DNA of 64,000 bases from Vulcanisaeta souniana JCM 11219 (GCF_026000775.1 NZ_AP026830.1:1015056-1079055), one strand, 5' to 3'; positions 1 to 9,171 are shown, counted from the stretch's first letter. Translations and numbers: made by a program. Notes: a model not told the origin generated them from the sequence alone.

Positions 1-167
1 ACATAGTTATTGAAATCCAATTCCCTGCACCTATAAACAAGGATCCTTAGTGCACCGCCAAACCCAGCCCTCTTAATTGCAGTATTTAGGGCACCCTTGA
101 ACTTATTCAGCGAATCATTACAAACATCCACAACTAAGGTAATGCAATTCTTCTGAACCCTCTTCAC
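1..167 (-). CDS. Unrecognised protein, N-terminal part, cut by window edge
   Basis: An open frame runs on the minus strand from a GTG at 167 to the window edge, about 55 codons. An in-frame TAG lies two codons upstream of the GTG, so the start is well bounded. The protein begins MKRVQKNCITLVVDV and continues with a mixed alpha/beta-looking sequence. I do not recognise the family. It begins 40 bases after the stop of the TGT-like gene on the same strand and may be its operon partner. The call rests only on the uninterrupted frame and plausible composition. Confidence 0.5.
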   Translation of the reverse strand, partial: MKRVQKNCITLVVDVCNDSLNKFKGALNTAIKRAGFGGALRILVYRCRELDFNNY

Positions 168-207
168 GGTACCCTAGAAGACATCAAGCATTAATAAATA
201 TAATCCT

Positions 208-1173
208 TCAGTATGCTCTCTCAAGTACTTCCTTAGCTAATTCATTTGTCACTTCATCATAGATGTTCCTAAACACACCGGAGCCAGGCTTCTCGAAGCT
301 GTTAAGTACTACCCAAGCATTGACCAATGCTCTGTACTCAAAACTGAGTTTAATATCATCGAATCTATCAAGCACAGGAAAACCAGTGCTCCTAAGGAAC
401 TCATAAAGCCTAGCCAAGTCATCACTTGTCGCCTTCTTCCCACCGAAATTAATTGCCCTGCCGCTCACATGCCTCTCACCACCGCCTGGCATGACAACCT
501 TTCCATAGGCCGCCTTAACCCTCCAGGTACTCGTGTCAGTGCTATCAATATTAATCATGCTTAGTATGGGGTTAATTACAGGCGAGCCTAGGCCAAGTAC
601 GTGGATACACAAATCCGTTTCCCGCTTAATCTTCAGTAAAAAACCCAATGCTGTTCTTCGCGAGTTCTTAGGGGCACCCCTACTAATTAATACATAAGGC
701 ACCAAGCCACCTATGGCTATGCACTTGGGGTTGAAGTTTAGGTACTTGAGTAGGTATCTCATTATTATGTCGGTCTTCCAGTGGTAATGGAGGACCGGTA
801 ATACATTATCAAATTTCTTAATCAAATGTTCATAATTATCCAGGGATCTCCTCAACTTAGTCTCTAGATCATGCTCCGAGTCAGTGGGGCTTGGTGGGTA
901 GTCCAGGTTTAGGAAGTACCTGGCGTCCCAAACTTGGTCATAGATCCTGGCTAGTTCTTCTATGTCAGGTATCTTACCGTACCTTAGGAATTGAAAACCA
1001 CCACTATCCATCCACACCTCACCATCATACTGCAGTGAATTCTTTATTGAATGATCCTCTTCGTAAATCCCGCTCCTCAATATATCGAAGGCGTTCACCA
1101 TAAGGGCGGGTACACGAAAGTAAAGCCAAGGCTTCGGCCTCGAATTAATCGGCGTGCCCAGAATTATCCTCAC
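208..1173 (-). CDS. TGT-superfamily (tRNA-guanine transglycosylase-like) protein
   Basis: A 321-residue protein of the tRNA-guanine transglycosylase fold. The base-recognition motif DSGGFQ lies at residues 56-61, and IGGLVPY (154-160) corresponds to the IGGL segment of TGT barrels. A later Asp-rich stretch, DSTDTSTW (210-217), is a candidate for the catalytic aspartate. The Cys/His zinc site and the PUA-type C-terminal domains of archaeosine TGT are not visible, and the protein is shorter than ArcTGT. It therefore resembles the TGT-like/DpdA group that handles 7-deazaguanine bases; whether it acts on tRNA or DNA cannot be told. GTG start, with a TATA-like element about 29 bases upstream (1198-1207), suggests leaderless expression. 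Confidence 0.75.
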   Translation of the reverse strand: MRIILGTPINSRPKPWLYFRVPALMVNAFDILRSGIYEEDHSIKNSLQYDGEVWMDSGGFQFLRYGKIPDIEELARIYDQVWDARYFLNLDYPPSPTDSEHDLETKLRRSLDNYEHLIKKFDNVLPVLHYHWKTDIIMRYLLKYLNFNPKCIAIGGLVPYVLISRGAPKNSRRTALGFLLKIKRETDLCIHVLGLGSPVINPILSMINIDSTDTSTWRVKAAYGKVVMPGGGERHVSGRAINFGGKKATSDDLARLYEFLRSTGFPVLDRFDDIKLSFEYRALVNAWVVLNSFEKPGSGVFRNIYDEVTNELAKEVLERAY

Positions 1174-1240
1174 GCCCCCATTCCACGAGAGTACAATAAA
1201 AGTTTTACCTGGCTTTACATATATACAAATTATACTTGAG

Positions 1241-2845
1241 TTACACCGTAATATTACCCCTCGGCGTAAGCGTAGGTGTCACACCGCCATGTTCCGTTAA
1301 CCTATCCCTCACCTTAATGGGTAATGGCATTGGGACAGCCAATCCAGTTACCAAGGCATCATCCTCATTGAGTACTCTAACTTCCCATAGGTCTTCATCG
1401 GAGATGAACTCCACAATGTTCCTAACGTATTTGAGATCGATGGGGTTTATTATTCTCTTGAAGACCTGGGTTAAGCATTGGCTAAGGACGTCAGGGTGGA
1501 CCTTGGATGGTCTTTGACTGATTATGCAGAGACCGACGCCAAACTTGCGGCCCTCTCTGGCGATCTTTACTAATGTCGATGTGCTCAGTGATGATCCGAC
1601 GGACGGCGCGTAGTTATGGGCTTCCTCAACTACAATGAAGACAGGCTTATTCCTCCTTGTGGCTGATGTGGTAAATACCTTATTCAACACCAAGGCCACT
1701 AGGGCCTGTTGGTCTATTAGGTCTAAACCACTTAAGTCGAGTACGTGTATTCCATATTCCATGAGTTCCTTGATTTCCAGTAGCCTTATCGGTTCATTAC
1801 CATAGAACTCCCCGGGCCTGGTTATGAAAAATGGCCTATTCTCCACTAACATCCTGACCTTAGTCATTAATGTGGATAGAGCTAATTCATTTCCGTAGCC
1901 CCTGACGACCCTACCGCCATTCTTCTCCAGGTCGCTTAGGAACTCCTCCATGCTTGTTAACTCATTATTGCTTATGCTCATGTATTGCCAAGCCTCCTCT
2001 AGGATCCTCCTTTGGGCGTCAGTTAAGCCATAATAGTGATTCAATAATCCCTCCATGAGCCTTAGCGACAGCGACCTGGGGTTAATACCGAACCTGGCAT
2101 ACCTCCTCTCAACACCATACTTGTTCCTAAAGTACTCATCTAGGTTGGTGGTGTCAACCTTGCCCGGCACATAAACCCTAACCAAGTTAGACACATATTT
2201 CGCATTCTCGGTTGATGACCTGGGAACCTGCATTGCCGAGTATTCCCCATGAGGATCAATAATTATTATTGGGATCTCGGCCCTTAATGCTAACTCCTCA
2301 ATAATGACCCCCGCAAGCCAGGACTTACCACCACCGGTTGCAGCCAGTATTGCGCAGTGGTGCGACACCAATTTATTAGCATCTAGTTCCGCCGGTATTG
2401 TTAATGACCTAATATTACCAATTACCAGCCTAACACCATCACCACTAAGCCTAAGCATCCTGCCTAACTCGGGCTCAGTTGGTAGGTAAACGAAGTCCAT
2501 GGGCTTGGGAGGCTTGAGGGGCTTGGAGAAACGCGTGCCAACCCTGTAACCAATTATCGATGCCCTGGCCAGTGTTGACTGAGCTATATACTGAATATCA
2601 ATACCGTAGTCCCTAAAGGTGTTTATCACATCCTCACTACCCAACTGGGCAATGACCCTATCATCCACCAGGTAATTATGCCTAATAACCCTGGTTACCC
2701 TGGCAAGTATTGGGCCATCTGCCTTACTTTCATAATTCTCCAGGGTTACGAAAGTACCCACATTAACCTGATTCTCCGCGTTATCAAATACCCTGAACCA
2801 AAATGCCCTGGGGCTCTGTGCCTTAATGATGACGCCAGCCCTCAC
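1241..2845 (-). CDS. herA: HerA-like bipolar DNA helicase/translocase ATPase
   Basis: A DUF87/HerA-FtsK ATPase, about 534 residues from the chosen start. Counting from that start, an N-terminal beta-barrel (HAS-type) domain is followed by Walker A AATGGGKS near residue 170 and the sister motif IIIIDPHGEY. Walker B with catalytic Glu is FIVVEEAHNY, and a C-terminal SQRPSKV segment follows. HerA forms a hexameric ring that works with the NurA nuclease in end resection; no nurA is present in this window. The frame is open to an ATG at 2926, but the extra 27 residues are AT-rich (NNNKTNN) and unlike family N-termini. The GTG at 2845 gives the usual start (MRAGVIIKAQ) and has an A/T-rich TATA-like stretch upstream. 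Confidence 0.88.
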   Translation of the reverse strand: MRAGVIIKAQSPRAFWFRVFDNAENQVNVGTFVTLENYESKADGPILARVTRVIRHNYLVDDRVIAQLGSEDVINTFRDYGIDIQYIAQSTLARASIIGYRVGTRFSKPLKPPKPMDFVYLPTEPELGRMLRLSGDGVRLVIGNIRSLTIPAELDANKLVSHHCAILAATGGGKSWLAGVIIEELALRAEIPIIIIDPHGEYSAMQVPRSSTENAKYVSNLVRVYVPGKVDTTNLDEYFRNKYGVERRYARFGINPRSLSLRLMEGLLNHYYGLTDAQRRILEEAWQYMSISNNELTSMEEFLSDLEKNGGRVVRGYGNELALSTLMTKVRMLVENRPFFITRPGEFYGNEPIRLLEIKELMEYGIHVLDLSGLDLIDQQALVALVLNKVFTTSATRRNKPVFIVVEEAHNYAPSVGSSLSTSTLVKIAREGRKFGVGLCIISQRPSKVHPDVLSQCLTQVFKRIINPIDLKYVRNIVEFISDEDLWEVRVLNEDDALVTGLAVPMPLPIKVRDRLTEHGGVTPTLTPRGNITV

Positions 2846-2993
2846 GCAATTAACTACAGAATTGTTAGTTTTATTGTTATTAAATAAAATAGGAATAACA
2901 TAAGGCGTTAAAATAATTGAACGCATGGACTAATTATATTTTAATTGTGTACTGGAATAAAGTTTTTAATGAGAGTTCTAATGATAATCCAAT

Positions 2994-3848
2994 GTGGCGG
3001 TTAAGGACTACGTGGTATTGATGAAACCAAGGGTCATTTGGTTGCTTGTACTTGCTGCAGTAGCTGGCTACATCTTTGCTACCGCACCCAGGGTAAACGC
3101 TACACGTGCAGTAGAACTGGCGCTTGTTGGGTTCCTGAGTACCGGTGGTTCAGCAGTATTTAACATGTATTACGAGAGAGGTATAGACGCTCAAATGACA
3201 AGGACGAGGAGTAGACCAATACCTGCAGGCCGTGTAAAGCCAGGTAATGCTTTCATTGAGGCCATTGCTCTATCAATCCTTGGTTTCATCCTATCCTATG
3301 TATGGCTTGGTTTATTACCAATGATCTTCGTAATACTTGGCTGGTTCTTCTACGCAATTGCATATACAGTGTTCCTGAAGTGTAGGAGTTGGGCTAATAT
3401 ACTCATTGGCGGTGTGGCAGGTAATGCTGCATTACTGGCTGGGTGGACTGTAGTTAGGCCCCTGGACCTCGAGGCGCTCCTGCTATCCATGGCCATCTAC
3501 CTATGGATACCTGCGCATATCTGGAGCCTGGTTATTAGGGCTAAGGATGATTATTCAAGGACTTGCATTAGGATGCTGCCCCTTGAGATAAACGAGGATA
3601 AAGCAATGATCCTTGTTGCAGCATTAAACATATTCTCGAACATATACATGTTATTCCTGTACTTATACATGCTCAGTAACATAATTGGCTTGGTAATTCT
3701 GCTCATCACAGTAGCCTGGAGTAGCTATTACAGTGTTAAGGCAATAATCAAACCAAACAGGGAAATATTCTGGCAAATGTTTAAGTCAAGCTCACCAGTA
3801 TTAACCGTTTTCCTAATAATAGGCATGGTATTATCAATAATTAAGTGA
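2994..3848 (+). CDS. ctaB: Protoheme IX farnesyltransferase (heme O synthase)
   Basis: A UbiA-superfamily polytopic membrane prenyltransferase of 284 residues, the normal length. The first Asp-rich motif is NMYYERGIDAQMTRTRSRPI (around residues 57-76), which binds the Mg-farnesyl diphosphate. The second is RAKDDYSRT near residue 185. About eight to nine hydrophobic segments are seen. It would add the farnesyl tail to heme b to give heme O for a heme-copper oxidase. The start is a GTG at 2994; an overlapping ATG two bases upstream is out of frame. The 3' end overlaps the convergent Nre gene by 8 bases. No oxidase subunit gene is in the window. Confidence 0.9.
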   Translation: MAVKDYVVLMKPRVIWLLVLAAVAGYIFATAPRVNATRAVELALVGFLSTGGSAVFNMYYERGIDAQMTRTRSRPIPAGRVKPGNAFIEAIALSILGFILSYVWLGLLPMIFVILGWFFYAIAYTVFLKCRSWANILIGGVAGNAALLAGWTVVRPLDLEALLLSMAIYLWIPAHIWSLVIRAKDDYSRTCIRMLPLEINEDKAMILVAALNIFSNIYMLFLYLYMLSNIIGLVILLITVAWSSYYSVKAIIKPNREIFWQMFKSSSPVLTVFLIIGMVLSIIK

Positions 3849-5010
3849 GGAACCTAACCAGGTTATTCCTAAACTCCCTAATTAGGCGGCTATGGCCAAG
3901 CCATAGACTACCCGTTAGTAATGCATTATTAACGTAATTAATCATCTCATTAGCACTGGAAAACCTCCTTGCATTAACACCCATGCCGTTCCTAACTGCC
4001 TCACGAGCCTGCCAAATACCAAGGGGGACCCTGTAGTCAGGAGTTACCTCTCTAATCGCTATCACTGACGCCTGCATATTGATTTTGTTAAGGTACTCCA
4101 ATATACCAAGTCTAATTGCGTAGAATGCCCCGCCAGTACTCTCCGCATATCCCTTCATGTCCCTTACACTTTCATAATCAGTGAAAACCCTGGGTGAATT
4201 ACCGTCCCTATTCCATACCGAACCTGGCATCTTCAGTTCAATGAGTTCGTACCTCCATGGGCCAGGCATGAGTATTACGAAGTACCTATTTCCCATGTAC
4301 TCCATTTTATGTACCTCAATCTGCTCAACCTCACCATGATCAACAACCTTATTCCTGAGGTAATCACTAATTATCGAGTCGACAGCCGTTATCGACCACC
4401 TTGTTGGTACTAACCTCCTAAACCTCCCATCGCCTAATAACCCAACTGCAAACATGCGCTGTATTCTTGATACGGGTATTGAACTACGATACAACTCAGT
4501 AACTGCTGTCCTAGTGTCCACGTCATGGTCATTGATTAGTCTCTCAACGACACGTTCAGTGCTAACATTAGACGTTATCCTCAGGTCCTTCACCTCACCA
4601 ATATTACCAAGAGGTGCGTGATAATCATCGGCCAATGCCCTAAGCATCAATTTCTTAAGCCTAACCTCAACATCGACAGAATTACGCCCAATACTCAGTT
4701 CCTGAACCCTACTAATAATGGGATTATTAAGTGATTTAATTGAGGCCCTTGTCCTAGTAAGTATTACCCTAGACCTCAACCTAACAATATCCCACTGGGT
4801 AAGGCCACGCCTAAACCACTCCTCTGGATTATCGAGTATTGTCACATCCTCACTATCATTATTAACTAATGCGCCAACATTAATGTATGGATAATTAAAG
4901 GAACCGACAAAATTCCCGGGCGGTGATAAACCACTAAACTCATTCCTTACAATACGCCAAAGCTTGAACTCCCTCCAGAATTCAGGCGGTAATTCGCTAA
5001 ATCTGACCAT
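3841..5010 (-). CDS. Nre-family DNA repair protein
   Basis: A 389-residue member of the archaeal Nre family (DUF650/DUF651). Recognisable blocks are GNFVGSFNYPYINVGALV, NPEEWFRRGLTQWDIVRLRSR, and a central RIQRMFAVGLLGDGRFRRLVPTRW segment followed by the conserved SITAVDSIISDYL region. Nre proteins are linked to repair of damage by mitomycin C in Halobacteria and many bind PCNA through a C-terminal PIP box. Here the N-terminal Cys-rich zinc finger is missing, and the C-terminus (NNLVRFLT) is not a convincing PIP box, so this is an NreB-like or reduced variant. The gene converges on and overlaps ctaB by 8 bases. Confidence 0.8.
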   Translation of the reverse strand: MVRFSELPPEFWREFKLWRIVRNEFSGLSPPGNFVGSFNYPYINVGALVNNDSEDVTILDNPEEWFRRGLTQWDIVRLRSRVILTRTRASIKSLNNPIISRVQELSIGRNSVDVEVRLKKLMLRALADDYHAPLGNIGEVKDLRITSNVSTERVVERLINDHDVDTRTAVTELYRSSIPVSRIQRMFAVGLLGDGRFRRLVPTRWSITAVDSIISDYLRNKVVDHGEVEQIEVHKMEYMGNRYFVILMPGPWRYELIELKMPGSVWNRDGNSPRVFTDYESVRDMKGYAESTGGAFYAIRLGILEYLNKINMQASVIAIREVTPDYRVPLGIWQAREAVRNGMGVNARRFSSANEMINYVNNALLTGSLWLGHSRLIREFRNNLVRFLT

Positions 5011-5187
5011 TGCTAATTCAATATTAACAATCCTGAAAATTAAATAAGTTTGCTGTTAAGTAAGAAGTTGAATAAGGAATTCGCATGAATGCTTTTATAG
5101 TCATTAGTATTTATTTACATGCTAATTAATACAATTATTAAATATTGAGCTTTTAAGTGTAAAAATCAGTGCATTAAGTGCATTTAT

Positions 5188-5235
5188 GTGCTGGTTTATA
5201 TAATTCAATCAACTGAATGAGCTTGGTGATAGGGA
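5188..5235 (+). promoter_or_regulatory. TATA box and Shine-Dalgarno site of the DUF981-like gene
   Basis: A TATA-like element, tttatataat, sits near 5192-5201 and a GGTGAT Shine-Dalgarno match at 5224-5229, 6 bases before the ATG at 5236. This implies a short leader. The rest of 5011-5235 is AT-rich spacer between divergent genes; a short direct repeat (agtgcattaagtgcat) at about 5168-5185 is the only other pattern seen. Confidence 0.5.
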
Positions 5236-5898
5236 ATGGCGGGTCTCTTTATGGATACACTGGACATCTGGCTAATGACACTTGGAATAACACTAATAAC
5301 CGCCGCATACGGCGTCTTTATGATTTTCGTTAGGAGACCTAGAATAGCCACTGATGGATCTAGGGCAGAGACTATTGAGAGGACTCAAGGGGCCACTGTA
5401 TGCATTAATATAAATAAGTGCCTAAGCCTATTTTTCATTAGCGTTGGGATCTACGCGCTGGCCACTGGTCTTTGGGCCACAATGACTTGGCCACTTCCAA
5501 GTTCGTATAACCTGGTCTTTTCCGATGCATGGCCGATATTTGGCCTAGTATCATTAATGCTTGGTTTGGCCATGTACATTGGTGCTGACTTGAGGTACTT
5601 AGCACTACCCATTGCGTTGTTTAGCATTCCTGTTATTGTTTATGGCATCGATATACTGGTGCATGGGCTAACTACGGAACCCCTATTCGCGAGCGCCATG
5701 TACCTATTCCTAGGGATAGCCATGCTAATAAGCCCAGGAGCCATGCTGCCAAGGGGTAATGTAAGTAGGTACGTTGGTGTCCTAGTGATGGTGTTACTAA
5801 TCCTCTCTGGGATTTTGGCATTCTTCATAGGCATAAGCGCCACATTTGAACACACTTTGATTTGGGCTAAGTGGGCTCCCTGGTATGGCGTAGGTTAA
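5236..5898 (+). CDS. DUF981-like polytopic membrane protein
   Basis: A 220-residue integral membrane protein with about seven hydrophobic segments and short loops. The block SVGIYALATGLWATMTWPLPSSYN followed by FSDAWPIFGL resembles the archaeal DUF981 family, whose function is unknown. The N-terminal segment is followed by a short basic loop (RRPRIATDGSRAE). It stands alone between the Nre gene and ThrRS. The start is supported by a GGTGAT Shine-Dalgarno sequence. Nothing in the sequence points to a substrate. Confidence 0.7.
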   Translation: MAGLFMDTLDIWLMTLGITLITAAYGVFMIFVRRPRIATDGSRAETIERTQGATVCININKCLSLFFISVGIYALATGLWATMTWPLPSSYNLVFSDAWPIFGLVSLMLGLAMYIGADLRYLALPIALFSIPVIVYGIDILVHGLTTEPLFASAMYLFLGIAMLISPGAMLPRGNVSRYVGVLVMVLLILSGILAFFIGISATFEHTLIWAKWAPWYGVG

Positions 5899-5959
5899 TA
5901 ACAATGTTGTCTTCATACCTAAAATTAAAATTTAATTCTCCTCTTTATTTATTCTTATT

Positions 5960-6013
5960 AGGTGAAGATAAGGCTGCTGCCTGATAAAGTGATGAGTGGG
6001 AAGAGCACTGAAT
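5960..6013 (+). ncRNA. Box C/D guide sRNA candidate (plus strand, beside thrS 3' end)
   Basis: The order and spacing of elements fit an archaeal C/D sRNA. Box C is gtgaaga (5962-5968, one change from RTGATGA), then a 12-base guide, box D' ctga (5981-5984), a 4-base spacer, box C' gtgatga (5989-5995), a 12-base guide, and box D ctga (6008-6011). An A/T-rich TATA-like stretch (aaaatttaatt, about 5926-5936) lies at the right distance upstream. Such RNAs assemble with L7Ae, Nop5 and fibrillarin to direct 2'-O-methylation five bases upstream of D or D'. The guides would methylate targets complementary to taaggctgctgc and gtgggaagagca; I could not place these in rRNA. No terminal stem is obvious. 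Confidence 0.6.
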
Positions 6014-6015
6014 CC

Positions 6016-7878
6016 TTAGGTAATTATACTGGCTGGTCTCATACTTAGGTACTTAGGCATCGTTAATGGTCTCCTTGGGTAGCCCTTGATCTCCCCCTCA
6101 ATCCTGCCGATGAGCTCGTCGATGCCCATCTCAATGGGTTTCTGAGCACCCCTAACTCTAACGCTCAATTTCCCCGCCTTAGCCTCCCTCTCTCCAATAA
6201 CCACGACATAGGGAACCCAGAAGGTCTCTGCATCCCTAACTCTCTTGGCCAGAGTCTCGTCAAACCTATCATCAACATCAACCCTGATCATAGCCCCCTC
6301 GAGCCTTGAGACAACGTCATTGGCAAAGGTCATGTGCTCCTTACTAATTGGTATAACTCTAACCTGTATTGGCGATATCCAGGTTGGCAATCTCGGCGTC
6401 TCGCCCCTGGTCTCCGTTATTGCCGCAGTGTCGAGGAGCGCATATATGTACCTCTCAACACTGCCTATTATTGCCGTATGTATAATCACTGGGTACTTGA
6501 CCTCCCCATTCTCATCCCTATACTTAATGCCAAACCTCTGGGCATTACCAACGTCGAACTGGAACGTGGCTATTTCCCTAGGTCTCCTCAACTCATCGAC
6601 TATGTGAAACTCAACATTGAGGACCCAGTAATACTTCTGCTCTGGCATTATCCTGATGAGTATTGGCTTGCCCTCACGCCTAGCCAACTCAACTAGGTAG
6701 TCCCTGTGCTCATTGTAGAATTGCTTAGAAACATTGTATAGACTTACGTAATCCCTACCTAATTTCTTAATTTCTCTAAATATTATTTCATGAAGTCTCA
6801 GGGCCACATCCATGGCATTATTGAGGCTCTTCGTAAATATGTGTAGGTCGGGCATGTAGAACCTCCTGAGCCTAAAGCATAGCACTGTCTCGCCGGGTTG
6901 CTCATACCTATAACTATCGGCTACCTCAAGCATACCTATTGGTATGTCCCTATAGCTCAGTACCCAATCCTTTATCATTGCGAATTGCTGGAAGCAAGCG
7001 GCGTATCTCATGATCAATTCGTCCTTGTCGCCCTCCATGGTATACATTCTCTCATTAAACAGCCTTGCATGTTCATCAATGGCTCTCTCTCCACGCCTGA
7101 ACATGTTGGTGCCTCTAATTTTAAACACGGGTATACCAAGCTCATTGGCTAGTCTCCATGCGTAGTCCTCGACGAGTTCCATCATCAATGTGGCTGCTGG
7201 TCCATACCTCATGTGACCCACGTCACTCATGGGTTCCCACTCGAAGCCGAATTTACGGCAATAATCAATGTACCTGGGTTCCTTACCGCCCTCAAGCTCC
7301 CTCTTCAAAACCTCCTTCTCTACCAACGCCTTTAGGTCATCCTCATTGGGCTTAAATTGATACTTTATGGCGTCATATTCCTCGCCGGTGGGCGTCAATA
7401 TTACATAGTAATCCCTACTTACTGTCTGTTGTGTTGCTTGCACACCCATTGTTACTGGACTAAGGGACTTACTGAGTTCCGAGAGTGGGTGGCCGTAGCA
7501 CTTAATGTCGAATGCCTTATAGTAACCAAAGGGTGCCCTTGAGACTGGCACTGGTGATTTCTCCCTCAACCTGCTATGGACAGCCAGCAATATACCCATC
7601 GCCTTGTTGGGTTTTGCGAGATTGGGACTTAGGTGTGCATATGGATAGAGGACTATTTGGGATGCCCTAACCTTGTTCAGTACATCCAGTATTTCATCAA
7701 CCACGTAGTTTATGTAGTTAGCCTCCTCACTGTCATTTTCCTCAACACTCATGAAAACCACGAGTGCATTCTTAGCAGAACCCCTCTCGAGCTCTGGCGT
7801 TAATGGTTCTGGGTTTTCAACGGCCTTATCCCTAACCTGGTATGAGAAGTCCTCCGCATGTATGAATAATAATCTCAT
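6016..7878 (-). CDS. thrS: Threonyl-tRNA synthetase, archaeal type
   Basis: Full-length archaeal ThrRS, about 620 residues, that charges tRNA-Thr. The N-terminal 140 residues (RLLFIHAEDFSYQV...) are the archaeal D-aminoacyl-tRNA-deacylase-like editing domain. The class II core has HMRYGPAATLMMELVEDYAW, the Cys-containing RYAACFQQF segment expected near the zinc site, motif 2-like FRLRRFYMPDLHIF, and GSVERYIYALLD near motif 3. A C-terminal anticodon-binding domain follows (RVIPISKEHM ... PYVVVIGEREA). Some Crenarchaeota split editing and catalytic functions into two genes; here they are one protein. The frame opens at a TTG (7890), but the ATG at 7878 gives the family start MRLLFIHAED and is preferred. 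Confidence 0.94.
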   Translation of the reverse strand: MRLLFIHAEDFSYQVRDKAVENPEPLTPELERGSAKNALVVFMSVEENDSEEANYINYVVDEILDVLNKVRASQIVLYPYAHLSPNLAKPNKAMGILLAVHSRLREKSPVPVSRAPFGYYKAFDIKCYGHPLSELSKSLSPVTMGVQATQQTVSRDYYVILTPTGEEYDAIKYQFKPNEDDLKALVEKEVLKRELEGGKEPRYIDYCRKFGFEWEPMSDVGHMRYGPAATLMMELVEDYAWRLANELGIPVFKIRGTNMFRRGERAIDEHARLFNERMYTMEGDKDELIMRYAACFQQFAMIKDWVLSYRDIPIGMLEVADSYRYEQPGETVLCFRLRRFYMPDLHIFTKSLNNAMDVALRLHEIIFREIKKLGRDYVSLYNVSKQFYNEHRDYLVELARREGKPILIRIMPEQKYYWVLNVEFHIVDELRRPREIATFQFDVGNAQRFGIKYRDENGEVKYPVIIHTAIIGSVERYIYALLDTAAITETRGETPRLPTWISPIQVRVIPISKEHMTFANDVVSRLEGAMIRVDVDDRFDETLAKRVRDAETFWVPYVVVIGEREAKAGKLSVRVRGAQKPIEMGIDELIGRIEGEIKGYPRRPLTMPKYLSMRPASIIT

Positions 7879-7930
7879 TAACAACGGCAAAACAAACTAG
7901 TATTAATTTATTTAGTGTTGGGCATGGCAT

Positions 7931-9097
7931 TCAATCTCTCCACTTAACCCTTGGCCTAAACAACGCCTCAATCCTCTTAACCCTATCAGCGTGTGGTTTC
8001 AGATCCTTGAGCATCATAACTACCTCGTCCTCCATCACCCTCGTAAGTCTATAAATACCGAGTTTAGGCAACACCCTCTTCTCCGGTTCATAGAGTAGGT
8101 CCTCCTCAGGCTCAACCCTAGGATTGGGCAAGTGCATTATTTCCGGTTCATAACCAAGGATTTGCTTAGCTACCCTCCTAATCAGTTCAGCCATTTCATT
8201 CAGAGTCTTTATCTCCCTATAGTGATGAACAGTCCTAAACTCACCAGGTTCTGGTGGGTTCTCAATAAGCGCCGCCAATGCCGTTATCGTATCCTCAAGT
8301 GATGTAAAGCCCTTCTTTTGGAGCCCGCTGCCGTATATAGTCAATGGATGATTAATGACCGCCTCAGCGCAGAACCTGTTTATCACCGTACCCCACACAT
8401 CATCAACATCAAACCTAGTGAATAACTCCTCGGAAACAATGTCCGTCGTTCTAGTCCCATACACAGGGCCCTGGTGAAAATCAGTTATTGTCAAACCCCA
8501 CAGTTTATTCGCATAGAGGAGCATGTATGAATCAAACACCTTACTCCAGTGGTACCAGGAGCCAGCCCACCTGGGGACGACAATCTTATCCCTGATGCCT
8601 TGTATCACGGCGTCGATAAACGCATCCTCAGGTATCCTAAACGCTGGATAACCATACTCACCTAAGGTGCCCATCTTAAGTACGTGAACATCCCTCTTGA
8701 GTTCCTTGATTGCATATATGACGTTTAACGTTGATGTGAGGTTATTAATTACAGTGTGCTTGGCATGCTCTATGTCAATCATCGAGTATGGTGCGGATCT
8801 CTGCTCCGCAAAGTGAACCACTGCATCAGGCCTATGCTTATCCATCGCCTTCCTTATTAGGTAGTAATTAGTGGCATCGCCCTCAATGAATTCTATCCTA
8901 GCGCCAAAGGCCTCCTCTACTGCCTTAATCCTATCCTGCATTGAAAGTATCGGTAGAGCTGAGTCAGAGCCTACTTCAGCCACGGCTTTCCTGGTATATA
9001 AGTTATCAATGCCGACGACTTCGTGACCCCTCCTGACAAGTCTTAACGCCAATGCCCAGCCTAAATATCCATCAATACCAAGTATTAATACCCTCAT
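7931..9097 (-). CDS. agl3: UDP-sulfoquinovose synthase (Agl3/SQD1 family)
   Basis: An extended short-chain dehydrogenase of 388 residues. The N-terminal Rossmann motif is GIDGYLGWALALRL, followed by an acidic IDNLY after the second strand. Family-specific blocks are MGTLGEYGYP, WAGSWYHWSKVFDS with the Tyr-x-x-x-Lys-type pair, DFHQGPVYGTRT and NRFCAEAVINHPLTIYGSG. SQD1 and Sulfolobus Agl3 convert UDP-glucose and sulfite to UDP-sulfoquinovose. In Sulfolobus this sugar goes into the S-layer N-glycan, so a role in cell-surface glycosylation is likely here. No glycosyltransferase is adjacent; the divergent neighbour makes the polyprenyl carrier on which archaeal glycans are built, a suggestive but unproven link. 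Confidence 0.9.
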   Translation of the reverse strand: MRVLILGIDGYLGWALALRLVRRGHEVVGIDNLYTRKAVAEVGSDSALPILSMQDRIKAVEEAFGARIEFIEGDATNYYLIRKAMDKHRPDAVVHFAEQRSAPYSMIDIEHAKHTVINNLTSTLNVIYAIKELKRDVHVLKMGTLGEYGYPAFRIPEDAFIDAVIQGIRDKIVVPRWAGSWYHWSKVFDSYMLLYANKLWGLTITDFHQGPVYGTRTTDIVSEELFTRFDVDDVWGTVINRFCAEAVINHPLTIYGSGLQKKGFTSLEDTITALAALIENPPEPGEFRTVHHYREIKTLNEMAELIRRVAKQILGYEPEIMHLPNPRVEPEEDLLYEPEKRVLPKLGIYRLTRVMEDEVVMMLKDLKPHADRVKRIEALFRPRVKWRD

Positions 9098-9143
9098 TAT
9101 GCCTTCATCCTCGTATTTAGTGATATAAGTTAAATTTATTACC

Positions 9144-9171
9144 TAGCGGTTAAGACCGCAGATTAGGCGAT
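9144..9171. other. Perfect inverted repeat between agl3 and the cis-prenyltransferase gene
   Basis: Between the divergent agl3 and cis-prenyltransferase genes the sequence gcggt-taag-accgc forms a 5-bp perfect stem, flanked by ccta and tagg that can extend it. It lies upstream of the TATA-like element of the plus-strand gene (aactttaaaag, about 9177-9187) and could be an operator for the divergent pair. No known protein-binding motif is recognised. Confidence 0.3.

Noticed and set aside
9144-9171. tRNA-like or terminator hairpin
   Set aside because: Too short for tRNA, and intrinsic hairpin terminators are not typical of archaea.
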